A stretch of 64,000 bases of DNA from Uranotaenia lowii (taxonomy: Eukaryota; Arthropoda; Insecta; Diptera; Culicidae), in contig NC_073692.1 of assembly GCF_029784155.1 (NCBI RefSeq), positions 327,131,920-327,195,919 of the forward strand, in the 5' to 3' direction. This document shows, in pieces, positions 1-11,574 of this stretch. The position numbers and the translations under genes were made by a program. Position 1 is the stretch's first letter. Each line of letters starts with the position of its first letter. The notes below the pieces were generated by a model that saw nothing but the letters and a program-made list of their open reading frames with translations, did not search any database and had not been told where the DNA came from.

Positions 1-744
1 GGTTGAAGGAGCCAGAATAGGGGGGATCTTCAATACAATAAATAATCCACTTAAATTTAAAAACAAAATCCCCGTCTATCAATACAATATATCCCCAGCA
101 AATATTGTTGTAGCCTGTAGGTATATTTCTCAACAAAATTTGTTATGCGTTTCATATGCATTATAGAATCATCGCATATAACTCGACAAAACAGCATTTA
201 CCTTCAAAAGTGGTGGTAATATTCAGACATACTTTTAACTTCTGGCTTAAGCGATAAGAATTATAAAAATTGGACGATATTCAACACCTTATTCGTATAT
301 CCCGAAAGCATATGAGAGAGCGCAAGTTTTGCTCTCAATGCATGCAGACCGTTGCCAGTGATAATATCTGCTGCTTCTCTCATTGGACATTTTTTTCAAA
401 TCAACCATCTGATTATTAGCAATCTAGTTGCACTGTTTATCACCAAAAGAACAATATGATTGCTTTCTCATTTGAACTCCGCTCGGGAGAACAAATTTTC
501 GAGCATGCCGGATTTTTCATCACATCCGATTTATACCGACTTCAAGTAACGATTTTTACGATCGATTACTTATTTGGTAGGAATTGCGATTTGAATTAAC
601 ATCAATTACGATTTGAGCTATCATTTCTAATGTAATTTTATGTTTGCTGGTTCATTTTATTTCGTCAAAAATATTTGTCAATTAGGTCAATTAATTAGGT
701 CGAAACCCGTACGTTTATAAATTTTTACAAACGACCCACAGAGG
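1..744. other. Unassigned AT-rich sequence
   Basis: No reading frame, RNA gene or repeat structure recognised. It leads into the degenerate tandem array that follows. Confidence 0.5.
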
Positions 745-1480
745 TTTTTACCATAATTTTGTTAATTTTATATGGGAACCTCCCATTTTTGGGTTCTAAG
801 GGTTTTGAAAGTACTATAAAAACTATCCTCGGTCTACACACCAAATTTCATGTTGATCGGTTCAGGAGTTTCCGGAAATAGTTGGAAAGGTGTAATATTT
901 TGTATAATTTTGTATGGGAGCTCCCCTCCCATAATATGGAGGGGTTTGAAAGTATTATAAAAACCTTGCTGAGTTTGAAAACGGCTGCACTCCTAATTTC
1001 ATGTTGATTGATTCAGTAGTTTCCGAAAATTTTTCGAATTATATATGTTCACTAAATTTGTATGGGAGCACCCCCCCCCCCTCCCTTTTTTGGAGGGCAG
1101 GATTTGAAAGTATTATCAAATCCATTTCCGATCTTAAAAACGGCTATACACCAAATTTCACGTAGCAATAGTTTCCAAAAATGGTTCGAATTGTGTCATA
1201 TTTTATTGATTTTGTATAGGAGCCCCCTCCTCTAACTCTAAGTCAGAGCGGTTTGGAAGTATTATAGAAACCGTTCCGGGCCGTAAAATCGGATACACAT
1301 AAAATTTCACGTTGATCGATTCAGTCGTTTTCGGAAATTGCTCGAATTGCGTCATGATTCAAAAAAAAAGTAAGCGACCCCTTTCCCACTTCAATTTTAG
1401 GTCTCAAATAAGGCTGGAACAAATATCAATTTCTTCTTTTGTCACCCCCATCTCTTCCTTTGAAATTTTCAAAAACCCGA
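745..1480 (+). repeat. Degenerate tandem array, subfamily A (about 140-165 bp period)
   Basis: Four to five diverged units. Each has a box like TATGGGAGCNCCCCTCCC (near 771, 912, 1051 and 1216), then GGTTTGAAAGTATTATAAAAACC, then CACCAAATTTCATGTTGATCG (given here as a loose consensus). Spacings of the C-rich box are about 141, 140 and 163 bp. The third unit has a long C run near 1068-1083. No coding potential is conserved between units. Probably an old satellite-like or TE-internal repeat; the family is not recognised. Confidence 0.75.
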
Positions 1481-1689
1481 AGGGGGAAATAAATTAAGTT
1501 TGAAGTATTTAACGTAAATTTCGAAAAAAAATTCAAGAATCCAAAAGATTATAAGAGAAAAAAAACAAATTTTGAAAGATGGAAGTTATTCCACCTTTTA
1601 TTCTATGCAACTTTGTTGCATACAAGCTTTCGTGCAATTTATTACAACTTATCTGTTTTTTCGCATTATTTTTTATTGTCCCCCCGTCT

Positions 1690-3250
1690 CGCGATGTTCC
1701 AACTCCGAGTGACAAAAGAAGGATTTGAAATTTGTTCCGGCATAATCATAGAAACATTCCCTGCATTTAAAAACACTCCCATGCCAAATTCTGTTCCATT
1801 TGCTCGATTTTATGATTGATCCCATATCATATTGGTTTCATATGTTATATAAGTTCTTGATTTATGCAAAACAATTGGATGGGAGCTTTTCACTTCCCTA
1901 ACTTTATCCCCTGTTTGATACTAAGATTGAGAACCACAGGCTTGATTGAATTTCTATTTTGCTAACAAATTTTGTTCTTAACTTGAGCTAAAGCGTAGGT
2001 CAAACACACATCGAACACTGCAAGAACAGAAAGCTAGGTCAGAAAAATGTGAACAAAAGCTCAGGCAACCGATCGACCTGAAGTGATCGTACTTTGTTAG
2101 ATAGATCGGTCTATTCCCTTTGAGTGGTGAAAGCAGAAACACCGTCGATCGTGAAGTCGCGAGAAATATACATTTTAAAGCGAAATACAGAGTTGGAACA
2201 CCCAAGTCGGGTGAACCAAAAGTGTTGGAACCGCAAAGTGCCGTAAACCTTTCGAGAAAAGTCCCTAGGTTCGAAACAACATGTTGAATTTAGTTGAGTG
2301 CGCTCTAACGGTGGGTTGGGCTCTTCATTCGGCTGACAAATGTGTTGATTTTCATGTACATCCCCAATTGAAGGAAAATGGAGTCTCAAATAATCCTATA
2401 ACCATTTCTCGTATCCAAATGGCCTCCTATGCCAAGTTTGTTTTCATTTGGTCTATAAGTTCTCGAGTTAAACGAACAATTTTATGGGAACACCCTCCCC
2501 CTTGAAATTTTTCCTCTGGAAGAACGAAGGGTTTTCGAAATATCATAGAAACATTTCTAGTATTCAAAAACCTTCCCACGCTAAATTTGGTTCGATTTTA
2601 TTGAGTAGTTTCCAGTTGTGCTGAAAATTTTTAAAGAGCCCCCTCCCTACTTTATTTTTTCTCATTGTAAGGAGGGGTACCAAATATTCATAGTAGCATT
2701 TCTCGTACCCAAATGCTTTCCAAGCCTAATTTGGTTCCATTTGATCGAATAGCTCTCAAGTTATGCAATAAAAAAGATATGGAAGCCCTATCCACCCTTC
2801 TTCTACCCTCACTGGAAAAGGGAGGTGTCAGAAATAATCATTATAACATTTCTCGTGTACCAATACCCTCCCTTGAAAAATTTGGTTCCATTTGCTCGAT
2901 TAGTTTTTGAGTTTTGAAAAAAAGTTGTAAGGTAGTCCCCCTCCCCCTTCCTATTTTCCCGTTGGAATGAGGAAAAGGTTTTAAATATTAATGGAAACAT
3001 TCCTTGACTTAAAATACCCTCTCATGCCAAATTTGGTTTAAATTGCATGATCAGTTTTCGAGATATGCAAACAGTTGTCTTTTATTCGAGAAAACCTCTC
3101 CTCCTTCCACTTAGAGGGAGGGGTCTCAAACCATAATGGGAACCTTTCAGGCCTCAGAAGCACCCACCTGCCAATTTTCAGTACTTGCGGATCAGTACGT
3201 AATAAGTGACAGGTCCCCAAGATGGAACATGATTTTCGATCTTAAAAATT
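1690..3250 (+). repeat. Degenerate tandem array, subfamily B
   Basis: Related but distinct units at about 1690-1830 and 2340-3250. Each combines a C-rich box after TATGGGA or similar, a GGGTCTCAAAT-like box, a CATAGAAACATTTCTCGTA-like box, and CCAAATTTGGTTCCATTTG followed by an AGTTTTCGAGTT-like box. The order of modules matches subfamily A (C-rich box, TTTGAAA, CCAAATTT, GATCGATTCAGTAGTTT), so the two probably descend from one unit. Short ORFs here are not conserved between units and are not called. Confidence 0.7.
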
Positions 3251-3426
3251 CCGACAAACTAAATTCGTTATTGAAGCTTATGATACCAATTTTATTAAAC
3301 GCTGCTTGTGAGCGATAAATTGTTAATATCTGGAAAATTGCTTTTTTGCAAAATCTTTTATATCACCTCAGCAAAAAAATCGTTTTCAAATCTTATAGAA
3401 ATTCTCACAAATTCCTATTCCTTTAA

Positions 3427-4031
3427 CCTTCCCATGCCGTTCGCAAAATATCCGTTTCGGGAAAATTTGAGTTGTAGTTTGATTTCGTTCTCCTGGCTGT
3501 AAATGTTAACCGATTTTGATGATATTATATTCATTGTGAAGGTAATTTGTTCCTATTACTCAAAATTTCAAAATAAAGTCGATATGTATTACCAAGTTAT
3601 CAGAAACTGGTTCAGAAAGTAAAAAGGCCGAAAAATCAATTTTATTTTTAAAATGCTCATAACTTTTGACAGCTTTTCTGTATTTAAGTGTTTCATTGAT
3701 GTTTGAAATCGTCAAGAATCCATCTATTCGACAGTGTATAGATATGTTGAGGTCCAATGAAAGTTTTGACCGCTATCTCAGATCTTCCGGTAGAAAAAAA
3801 TCTAACTTTAAAAAAACGATATCCATTTTTTGCTTTGCTTAGCTGTATTTCATTTCCCAATGAACCGATTTTCAAAACTCAAATTTCAATTTTTTGACGT
3901 TAATTTGATCATTATTTTCCTAGAACATACTTGGTCTGTCAAAATTCATAGTTCTTCAGTATATTGGAATGATGATAAAGAGATTTTAAATGTGCGCTTC
4001 GGGTCATATTGACCCGAACGGCATGGGAAGG
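3427..4031. mobile_element. TTAA-flanked MITE (piggyBac-like target site), 605 bp
   Basis: The termini are a perfect inverted pair: CCTTCCCATGCCGTTCG at 3427-3443 and its reverse complement at 4015-4031. They are flanked directly by TTAA at 3423-3426 and 4032-4035. A TTAA duplication is the signature of piggyBac-type transposition. A subterminal palindrome GGGTCATATTGACCC lies at 4001-4015, next to the right terminus. No transposase is encoded, so the element is non-autonomous. Diverged relatives lie at about 55.8-56.3 kb, 57.1-57.3 kb (inverted) and 63.7-64.0 kb. The TTAA assignment is seen in the sequence; the superfamily is inferred from it. Confidence 0.85.
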
Positions 4032-4036
4032 TTAAA

Positions 4037-5640
4037 CAATTCCACAATTCCTTGTACTCAAAAGAAGGAACTGAGTCGAATCGACCTTACAGAGGATTTA
4101 TCCTGATTTATCCTGATAAATTTCTGAAGCCCCTGAAAGATATAAGGACAGCAAAAGTTTTTGTCAAAAACATTACGAATGTCATTTATAACGGCTGTTT
4201 ATGGGTACACACACAGTCATCGATCAACATAGATAATGATTGGAGGAAACTCTAAATTAAAGAAATTTTTGAATCACTCTAATTACCAATCTGTCGAACA
4301 TTTTTTGCGTTTCCCGGTTGGTTGGTATCTCTCGAAGATCGTCCTGGATCGGCCAATAGGTAGTTAACAGGGCTGTGCTATGCTACAGAGAAGGGTCGAT
4401 CGATCGATGCTCATCAGCTGCATGCGGAAAACGACGACGGGACCATACGAAAAGAAAATTATTATCTTCCCGGTTTGTTTTATTCGACTTTTTGTAGGTT
4501 TACTTTACCCCGGCAACGTCACGGCATCGCCGTCGTGACCTCAGGAAATCCAACTATTTAGCTGGTGGTGGTACCTTCGCGAAGAAGAAAGCATCACTTA
4601 TTGTTCTCTTCCTTGGCCACTTACATTTTGGATAAATTCATCATTAAGTTTCGTTAATTTTCTCGATCGGCCTTCAATTTTACAACTTTACACATGTAAT
4701 TATTTATCTGCTGGACTTTCACTGGAAGATGCAGTTTTGGTCTTTTTGGTTTTGGAGTTGTATGGACTACGGCATACCTTTATTGTGTGTATACTGGGCT
4801 ATTATAAAATTTTGCAAATTCTATTTTTTTAGGAATAATAATATTTTTGTATTCAAACAGTTCAGTTTTAAGGCGTCATAGCTTGCATGCCACAAATATC
4901 AAAATCGATATCTTCGGGAGGGTTTAGCCATGTATGCCATTAATTTGATCTTTTTTATAAATATAAATGGGATAGGTTTACACATCTTATTGTGTGAAAA
5001 TAAAACTAGATAAGAGAAAACTACGCAGTTTTCTAGTTTTATCTACAATTTTTGTTATTCTTTAATAATTTGATTGGGTTTCGAGCAGAGTGAGCTGAAC
5101 GCTAAATATAAACTAATATAATAAACTTTTTTAAGACCTTCAAGTAACTCAATTAGGAGTTTGAATCTAAGAATGAAACGAAGAGTATTCAGTAACCACT
5201 TTTAGTTCTATCTAAGTACTCTAGTTATCATCTTATTATAATAGACAATAATGACATGGTTTCTTACAACTTGGACATTTTTTTATCAATATTTGATTCT
5301 TAAAAAAAATTTAAAAATCAAGCAATAGATGTCCAAATTGTAACATTTTTCGATGCAGTAGAAAAAAAATTAATATGACGGCATGGTTTAATGATACCTT
5401 CTACAAATTCCTTATAAGTTTGACTTTTCTATGGAAGAAAATGCACCTACTAAGGGAAATGATCGAGTATGTGAAATACATAAGATATGTACCCGAATAC
5501 ATTGCAACATGTTCTCCGTATTTCAATCTACTACTTATTTTTTGTCAAAAAAAAATCTGGTAAAACTATGAACATTTCGATTTTATATAAACGCTTCTCG
5601 AAGCAACGATTGAAATCACTTGAAATAAAACGCCCCAGTG
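4037..5640. other. Intergenic or intronic sequence, no gene recognised
   Basis: 4270-4760 is richer in GC, with GATCGATCGATC and an imperfect palindrome near 4517-4538. The rest is AT-rich. Small hairpins occur at about 5004-5044 (AAAACTAG and CTAGTTTT arms) and 5262-5346 (TTGGACAT with ATGTCCAA). Nothing is supportable as coding. Confidence 0.5.
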
Positions 5641-6285
5641 CACAGTGGGTTAAAACTCGAAAAACGTGATCATGGGCTTTTTGAAGGTTTAAATTTCAAA
5701 GTAGCTTTATGGTATATTCTACAATGTTTCATAATTTTAAAATGCGCACATTTTGTTGTGAAGTTTTTCCTGATCAATTTACCAATAAGTGAGATAATTT
5801 TTCTATTCTTTGTATTTACCATTTACACTATGACATTTTCAAAAAAGTTGTAGATCATCAATTTAAAAAAAAACTTTTTTGAAGATGTCATAGCTGTACC
5901 TTTAGAAAAAATATTTTTTCAAGACATTTTTTCAAAAACTTCCCTAAAAAAAACGTAAAGTTCGTTTAACTTTTTTCGAAACGAGTTTACCAAAACAAAA
6001 ATATATACAACAGAAAGAGCAATCTTTCAACTTTTATGGGCATATAGTTTAATTTGTATGCATGAGGTTTTAAATATTATTAAAATAACTTAACTGAATG
6101 ATGGTAGATTGAAAAATTCCAGCTTTTTTCACACTTTTTTGTATGGGTGAATTGATCAGGGAAATCTTCACAACAAAATATGTGCATTTTGAAATGATGA
6201 AACATTGTAGAACATACTATTAAACAACTTTAACTTTCAAGCATTTAAAAAGCACATGATCACGTTTTTCGAAATCAATACTAAT
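5641..6285. mobile_element. Decayed fold-back element with a Transib-like left end
   Basis: About 5641-5800 and 6135-6285 are diverged inverted copies. Shared blocks include ATGATCACGTTTTTCGA, ATGAAACATTGTAGAA and TTCACAACAAAAT. The left end starts CACAGTGGG and is preceded by CAGTG (5636-5640). The right end has lost the matching CCACTGTG terminus, so no target duplication can be shown. An internal hairpin pairs TATGACATTTTCAAAAAAG near 5829 with its complement near 5886. The Transib link rests only on the CACAGTG terminus. Confidence 0.6.
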
Positions 6286-6362
6286 GTTATGAAACCGCTT
6301 GGTACATCTTTGTACCTGAAAATAATCACATTTTTGTAGGTGATGGAAAGAGAAACTAGAGA

Positions 6363-6515
6363 AACATGAGGTATCAAAGAACGAAAGAACATTAGCCGTA
6401 AATATCATGAAATTTTCGATAAAGATACAACGGCTCACCGGCAGGACTTGGACCTTGAAGCGGGGATTGCAGGTTGATACGGCTTATGTTCTTTCGTTCT
6501 TTGATACCTCATGTT
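6363..6515. repeat. Perfect 30-bp inverted repeat with a 93-nt loop
   Basis: Arms at 6363-6392 and 6486-6515 are exact reverse complements (30 of 30). The 93-nt loop contains a GC-rich stretch whose minus strand includes GGTCCAAGTCC, similar to a tRNA T-arm or box B, but no box A is visible. It could be a small MITE or a hairpin-forming insertion. No clear target duplication was found. Confidence 0.85.
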
Positions 6516-8689
6516 CCACTAATTCTTTACATAAATTACGATAACGTTTTTCTAGTTTTAAACAACTGAGCAGTGGAGGCAGAGATGCTCCAAAACATTG
6601 GATTAAAACCACTCAAAAACAACACAGTGAAAACAAATAAATGCTGTTAATTAATTTGAAAAAAAACCATTAAAAAATATTTTTTTCCAAGTTTAGCTAC
6701 ACATGGAAACAAATGTTTTTAAAACTTATATCAGTGAAAAAAATTAAAAGCTTTGAAATTATTGCGTTTCGATATTCAAATTTAGCTAGAAATCATAACA
6801 ATATCAAAAATGCACAATAAATCCGGTAAGCTATCAACAAATATTCAAAATTGTATTCTTATTTCTGTACTCATAAGATATATAATATTTATGATTGACA
6901 CACAGCAAAACGATTAAATTGTTAATAGTTGAAAATATTAAACTATGTATACATGAGAAAATTAATAGAAGCAAAAAAAAATGATTATAATTGTTAATTT
7001 TTATTCATTTTTATTTCCATTTCTTAACTTTTTTACAATTTAATGGTTAATTGAAAAAAATCACTTTTTTGGTCTTGAAATCTTTCAGATATTGGAATTT
7101 TTATCGAAATTAACATAAATAATTTCAAACTTTATTTAATTCCCCCTTCGGGTTTTTTGGAATTTTCTAAGGGGGTGAGGAGGGGAGGGGGAGTGACAAA
7201 AGAAGGAATTGATATTTGTTCCAGCTTAATTTATTAGAAATACATGGTTGATGATTCTATTTAATATAAATAAAAAAAATTTCAAGAGCGTCAGTGATGA
7301 AAATTAGCGATAGAATCACTTTTTAAATTAAAATTGTTCCTAAACAAGTTGATTTTATAATTTTACAGTTAAAACTTACAAGATCAATAAAACAACATTT
7401 TTAGTTTAGCATTGAAAGCAATATTTAGGTTTAGAAATGGGTGGTTTCTTAAATGATCAATAAAAAAAACTGATAGAAATAGAAAAAAATGGATTCCATG
7501 TTTTGTTGTTAATTTAGTAAAAGCATTGAAATTTAGCTTTCAAGTCACTACTTGCCATTTTTCGAACTTTTCATAGATACATGATAAAAATAAATTTTTA
7601 TGTATTTAATTAAAATATTTAATTGAAATATTGGGCCTCGACAAGGACGCAAAGTAGACACTGTATTTTTTCTTATTAAAATTAAGAGAAGAAGAAAACA
7701 AAAATTCAGAAAAAAGGCAAGGACAAACTTATTTAAGTAATTTTAAAAATTTAAAAAGTTTGACTTTAATCTGCGGTCAACTCATTTTAAAATTAAAAAA
7801 AAACTATATCTACTAAATTTGTTGGATTTAGAAAAAATACAAACAAAAAATTAAAATGAAAATGGAATTTGGAATATATTTTACGAACAAGATGAGTACG
7901 AATTCGAGTCTTTTTTAATCATTGCATTTTCTTTCATATTGATGTTCAGAAATACAGAGCATGATGCCAAATAAAATATATTTGAATTTGGTTTCATTTC
8001 CATAAATCTACCCTTTTCTGTTAATGCTAAGCAAACAATATCAAATTGGAAAAATTTACATAGCAAACTTTCGAGATTTGAACATAATTTGCGAAAGTTA
8101 TTAAATTTGGATGGATGAACAACGTTGTTGAAAAAGAATTCATGTTACGAATGGTTGACATTTTTTAAATGTATAATACTAATTATGATGTTGATATGCT
8201 TTGGTGATTTTTTACGATTTTGATACGATCTTACTATTTTTCACAGTCTATCTAAACTCCTTAATATTAAAACTAGAGTCCGCTTGAATGCTCTTCATAC
8301 CCATGATATGTAGTCACCAAAACCCAATCGTGAAACATTGAAAATGTTTAATGGAATTTGCAGATAATACCGTCAAATACCGTACTATTTTGATAATTTA
8401 AAAGTTGTCATTGTAATTTTTTTTAATTCAGTGACGGTAAACTTTTTTGTAAAATTATATGAGGCTGCAAGTGTTCGAAAAATATATGGAAAATGGCTAA
8501 CAACAACAATTTAAAAGCTTGTTTTCTCGAAATTAATTTTTATATACTTTTACCCCTTTGGCTTATATCACTTAAAGAGATTTTCATATTTTTGTTTTGA
8601 ATTTAGTTTGAGGAGATTAAGATATATTTTTACAAATGATCTAAACAGACCGAGAAAATAGATCAATTCTTAAAAACATGGCTTTTCCA
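6516..8689. other. AT-rich sequence, no gene recognised
   Basis: Long A and T runs throughout. The only structured item is the inverted array fragment at 7100-7235, listed separately. No ORF has recognisable protein features. Confidence 0.5.
7100..7235 (-). repeat. Inverted dispersed copy of the segment at 1408-1535
   Basis: Reading the minus strand gives the same run as 1408-1535: a GGAACAAATATCAATT box, a CTTCTTTTGTCA box, a C-rich box, AAACCCGAAGGGGGAA and an AAATTTCGA-like end. The two copies lie 5.6 kb apart in opposite orientation, so the array unit is also dispersed singly. Confidence 0.7.
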
Positions 8690-8772
8690 AAATGAGCTTC
8701 GCGGGCTACAAAAAGTTGGCCGCAGGCCACATGTGGTCCGAGAGCCATGATTTGGCCACCCATGATCTAAGT
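8690..8772 (-). repeat. Possible hAT terminal fragment
   Basis: On the minus strand this reads CATGGGTGGCCAAA, then GGCTCTCGGACCACATG, then TGGCCTGCGGCC and GTAGCCCGCGAAGCTC. That run of GGCC and CCGCGG blocks resembles hAT-type termini known from many animals. No partner end or target duplication was found, so this is probably a solo terminus. Confidence 0.4.
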
Positions 8773-11574
8773 GTTTTTTCGCGGTTTCATGGGGCTTCAC
8801 GGGGTTCATAGGGCTTGACGTTACTTATCTAGGGTAAGATTCAGTAAAATGCAAGTTATATCTTGTAAATCTCGTTTCCCCATCCTCGAATATGATTGAT
8901 TCGCATTTCACATTTGTTAAAATTAAATATTTAACCATCCAAACATTTGTTTTTTTTTATGAATTTAGCTTGTAGGTTTTTTAAAAATAATTTTTACTTC
9001 TCATGCATGCAACACTTTAATATTTTCTAACATCAGCGTTAGTGAGATAAACACATTAAATTTATTTCGAACCAAACCGAAAATAACTGCAATATGTGTT
9101 TTAGTCCATATGGCCTGTATAGAATCACAAAATTGTCAAAAACTATAAAATTTCATAGGTTTTCGTGAGATTTTCATTAAAAAAATTATTGTAAGTTTTC
9201 CTTATTCCGACTGAGGTACAAAATTGTCATGCACATCACAATCACATTTTCATTGTTTATTTTATTGTTTTTTGATGTTTCAGGAGCAACAATTTAAACC
9301 ACTCATTTGGATGACGTTCGGTTATGCAGCCGACCCAATTTCATCATCACTCCCTGTAACGAGTTTTCGTTATTCCAGAACCATTCAGCTTTTTGGAAGG
9401 TAAATAGGAAAATCATTCAAGCCTCCAATATGCAAAAAAATCGTATCCTATATAAACAAAACCACAAAACATTGCCGGGAATCAAGCTACAGTTGAGTTG
9501 AAGGTAGGAACCTACTTCATCGAAACAATTCATCGAAACGAGGAAGGGAAATGAACAATTTTTACCCCCTTTCCATCAACGTGTATCTACGCCAGCCGGT
9601 TTCCGATCCCTTACTGCACTTCTTCTTACTTCAGACCACAACCAGGCGAAAGAAGCTAAAAGAAAGATTCTCTTTATCTGTTTTATCGAAGTTTTTTTTT
9701 CACTTTTGTTGTGGCACCACTCCGGGTAACGTTTATTAATGGCACCCTCCATTTATTAGAACCGTTTAAGATTTATTTATTTTTACAATTAGTCTTTGAT
9801 TACACGGAATGGGTTGGGTCCGGGAATGATTGGTAGTTTTGTGAGGTTTTTTTGGCCAGCACCGGCAATTTTCATAGCACTGTGTGACGAATACCTACTT
9901 TTGGATAAGTGGTCATGAAAAAGTGAAGCCATGGCGTTTCGCTTAACGCCACCCTATTTTATCCACCATCTTTTCCAAGGTGATTTCTATTGGGCGACGA
10001 AAAAAGTGACTGTCAGTTTCTCGTCCTCGTTTCATCAATCGTCAGCCTGGAGTGACCCGGTTTTTGGGAAGTTCTTACGTCGTTTTTTTTTCTAGAAATT
10101 ATCCAACAACTCCTCGCACGTAGCTCGTATTCGCGTGATGACTTCCGGTAGATTTGGCACGGAAAATAGCTGCGAGGTACTAAATTTTCCTAGAACCCAA
10201 TAAACAATATCCAGTCCATTAAATCCACCTCACTTGCTGGACTGGTGGCCTCCTGAACTGGACTGCTGCCCCTCTCCTTCCACTATTTTCCTTTTGGGCG
10301 ATGTCGGGAACAATTTGAAAAGGAATCACGCTCGTCCGTCTTTGAGGACGACGACACGGGGGCACCGGGAAGGAATTCGAATCCCGACCGACCATTCGCC
10401 ATCCCCATTTCGTGGGAGAGCGTGTGACATAAAAAGGTAACCATTTTTACAGTTTTACGTGACAATGACACCCGCCTCTCAGCTTTTCTTATGCGCTGCT
10501 ACTGCCGTTCGTTTTTTTTTCTTTATCGGGCAACACTAATAGCTCTGGCACTCTGGTGGCAGTCACGCGTGCAGCCCTAGGACTGGTACTTTGGAACGGG
10601 AGACGCGCGTCCCGAGATTGTCCACACTGTTTGTTTGGGTTGATGAAAAAAAAAGGAAAAAATATGTCGGTAGGTACCCCCTCCTCCACATCCAAGCCCC
10701 TCAGTGGGACTTCTCGGAACTAACTACGAGATGCGGCCTTTGCTTCGGGGTCGCTCGCAGGCCCCAAGATTAATGGTTTGATTATCGCTAAAAGCCAATG
10801 ATTTTCTCCCGCGGGGGCCCGCCACTTTTGGCCGACAGCCTAATCACGATCTGGTGTCCCCAACGAATGAAAGCTGGCCCACGACGACGACAACGCGCGG
10901 CCTATCTCCGAGAGTAAATTGTGCCGCTCTTGGCTAGCGGATAACGAATGACATACCTACGGTTTACTAGAAGGGCCTTGGAAAAAGTGGTTTATTAACG
11001 GGAGTATTTCGATTGTTAATTTATTTATTTTAAAATATCAGTGTGAGTCTGAGTAAGTCTGATCTGGAAAAACTGATATATTTTTTACTTTCTTTCCAGT
11101 AAAATTGTCCCAAGCAGAATGCATAACATCATTTTTCTGTGGCCGAAAAAATTGTGAATCAAGAGTTACCCGATCAGAAGGGAACAACAAAATTACATCA
11201 AGATGAGATATTTTGATACTATTTTTTTTCTATCTAAGTGATTTATAATTCAGTACTCGTAGGATGTTAAAATATCTCAAATTATATAAAAAAAATCTAT
11301 ACGTTCATAGCTAAATTAAATCAGTTTTTGATATTGTCCTATCAAGATTATATCTCGTTCAGATAGCAAAGTTTGATATTTGGCAGAACAAAACCTATCA
11401 AAATTATAACTTATCAAGATATAAGTGCATCAAGAAAAATTTCTAGTGGAATGTCAATAAATCACATTATTTGCTCAAACCACGCTCTATTTTTTGTTTC
11501 CCAAAAATTGGATTCAATTTTATGGATCTGTTGAGCGAAACTCATTGATGTACGGCTTGGACCGTTGACGGGCC
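8773..11574. other. Unique-looking sequence, GC-richer at about 10.0-10.95 kb
   Basis: The block from about 10.0 to 10.95 kb is clearly richer in GC than its surroundings and contains GC-rich stretches such as CGCGGGGGCCCGCCAC near 10812. It may be a conserved non-coding or regulatory region of a host gene outside the window. No ORF, splice-site pair or protein family could be supported. 11.1-11.45 kb has repeated TATCAAGAT and GATATTTTGAT motifs typical of a MITE-like remnant, with no defined ends. Confidence 0.4.
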
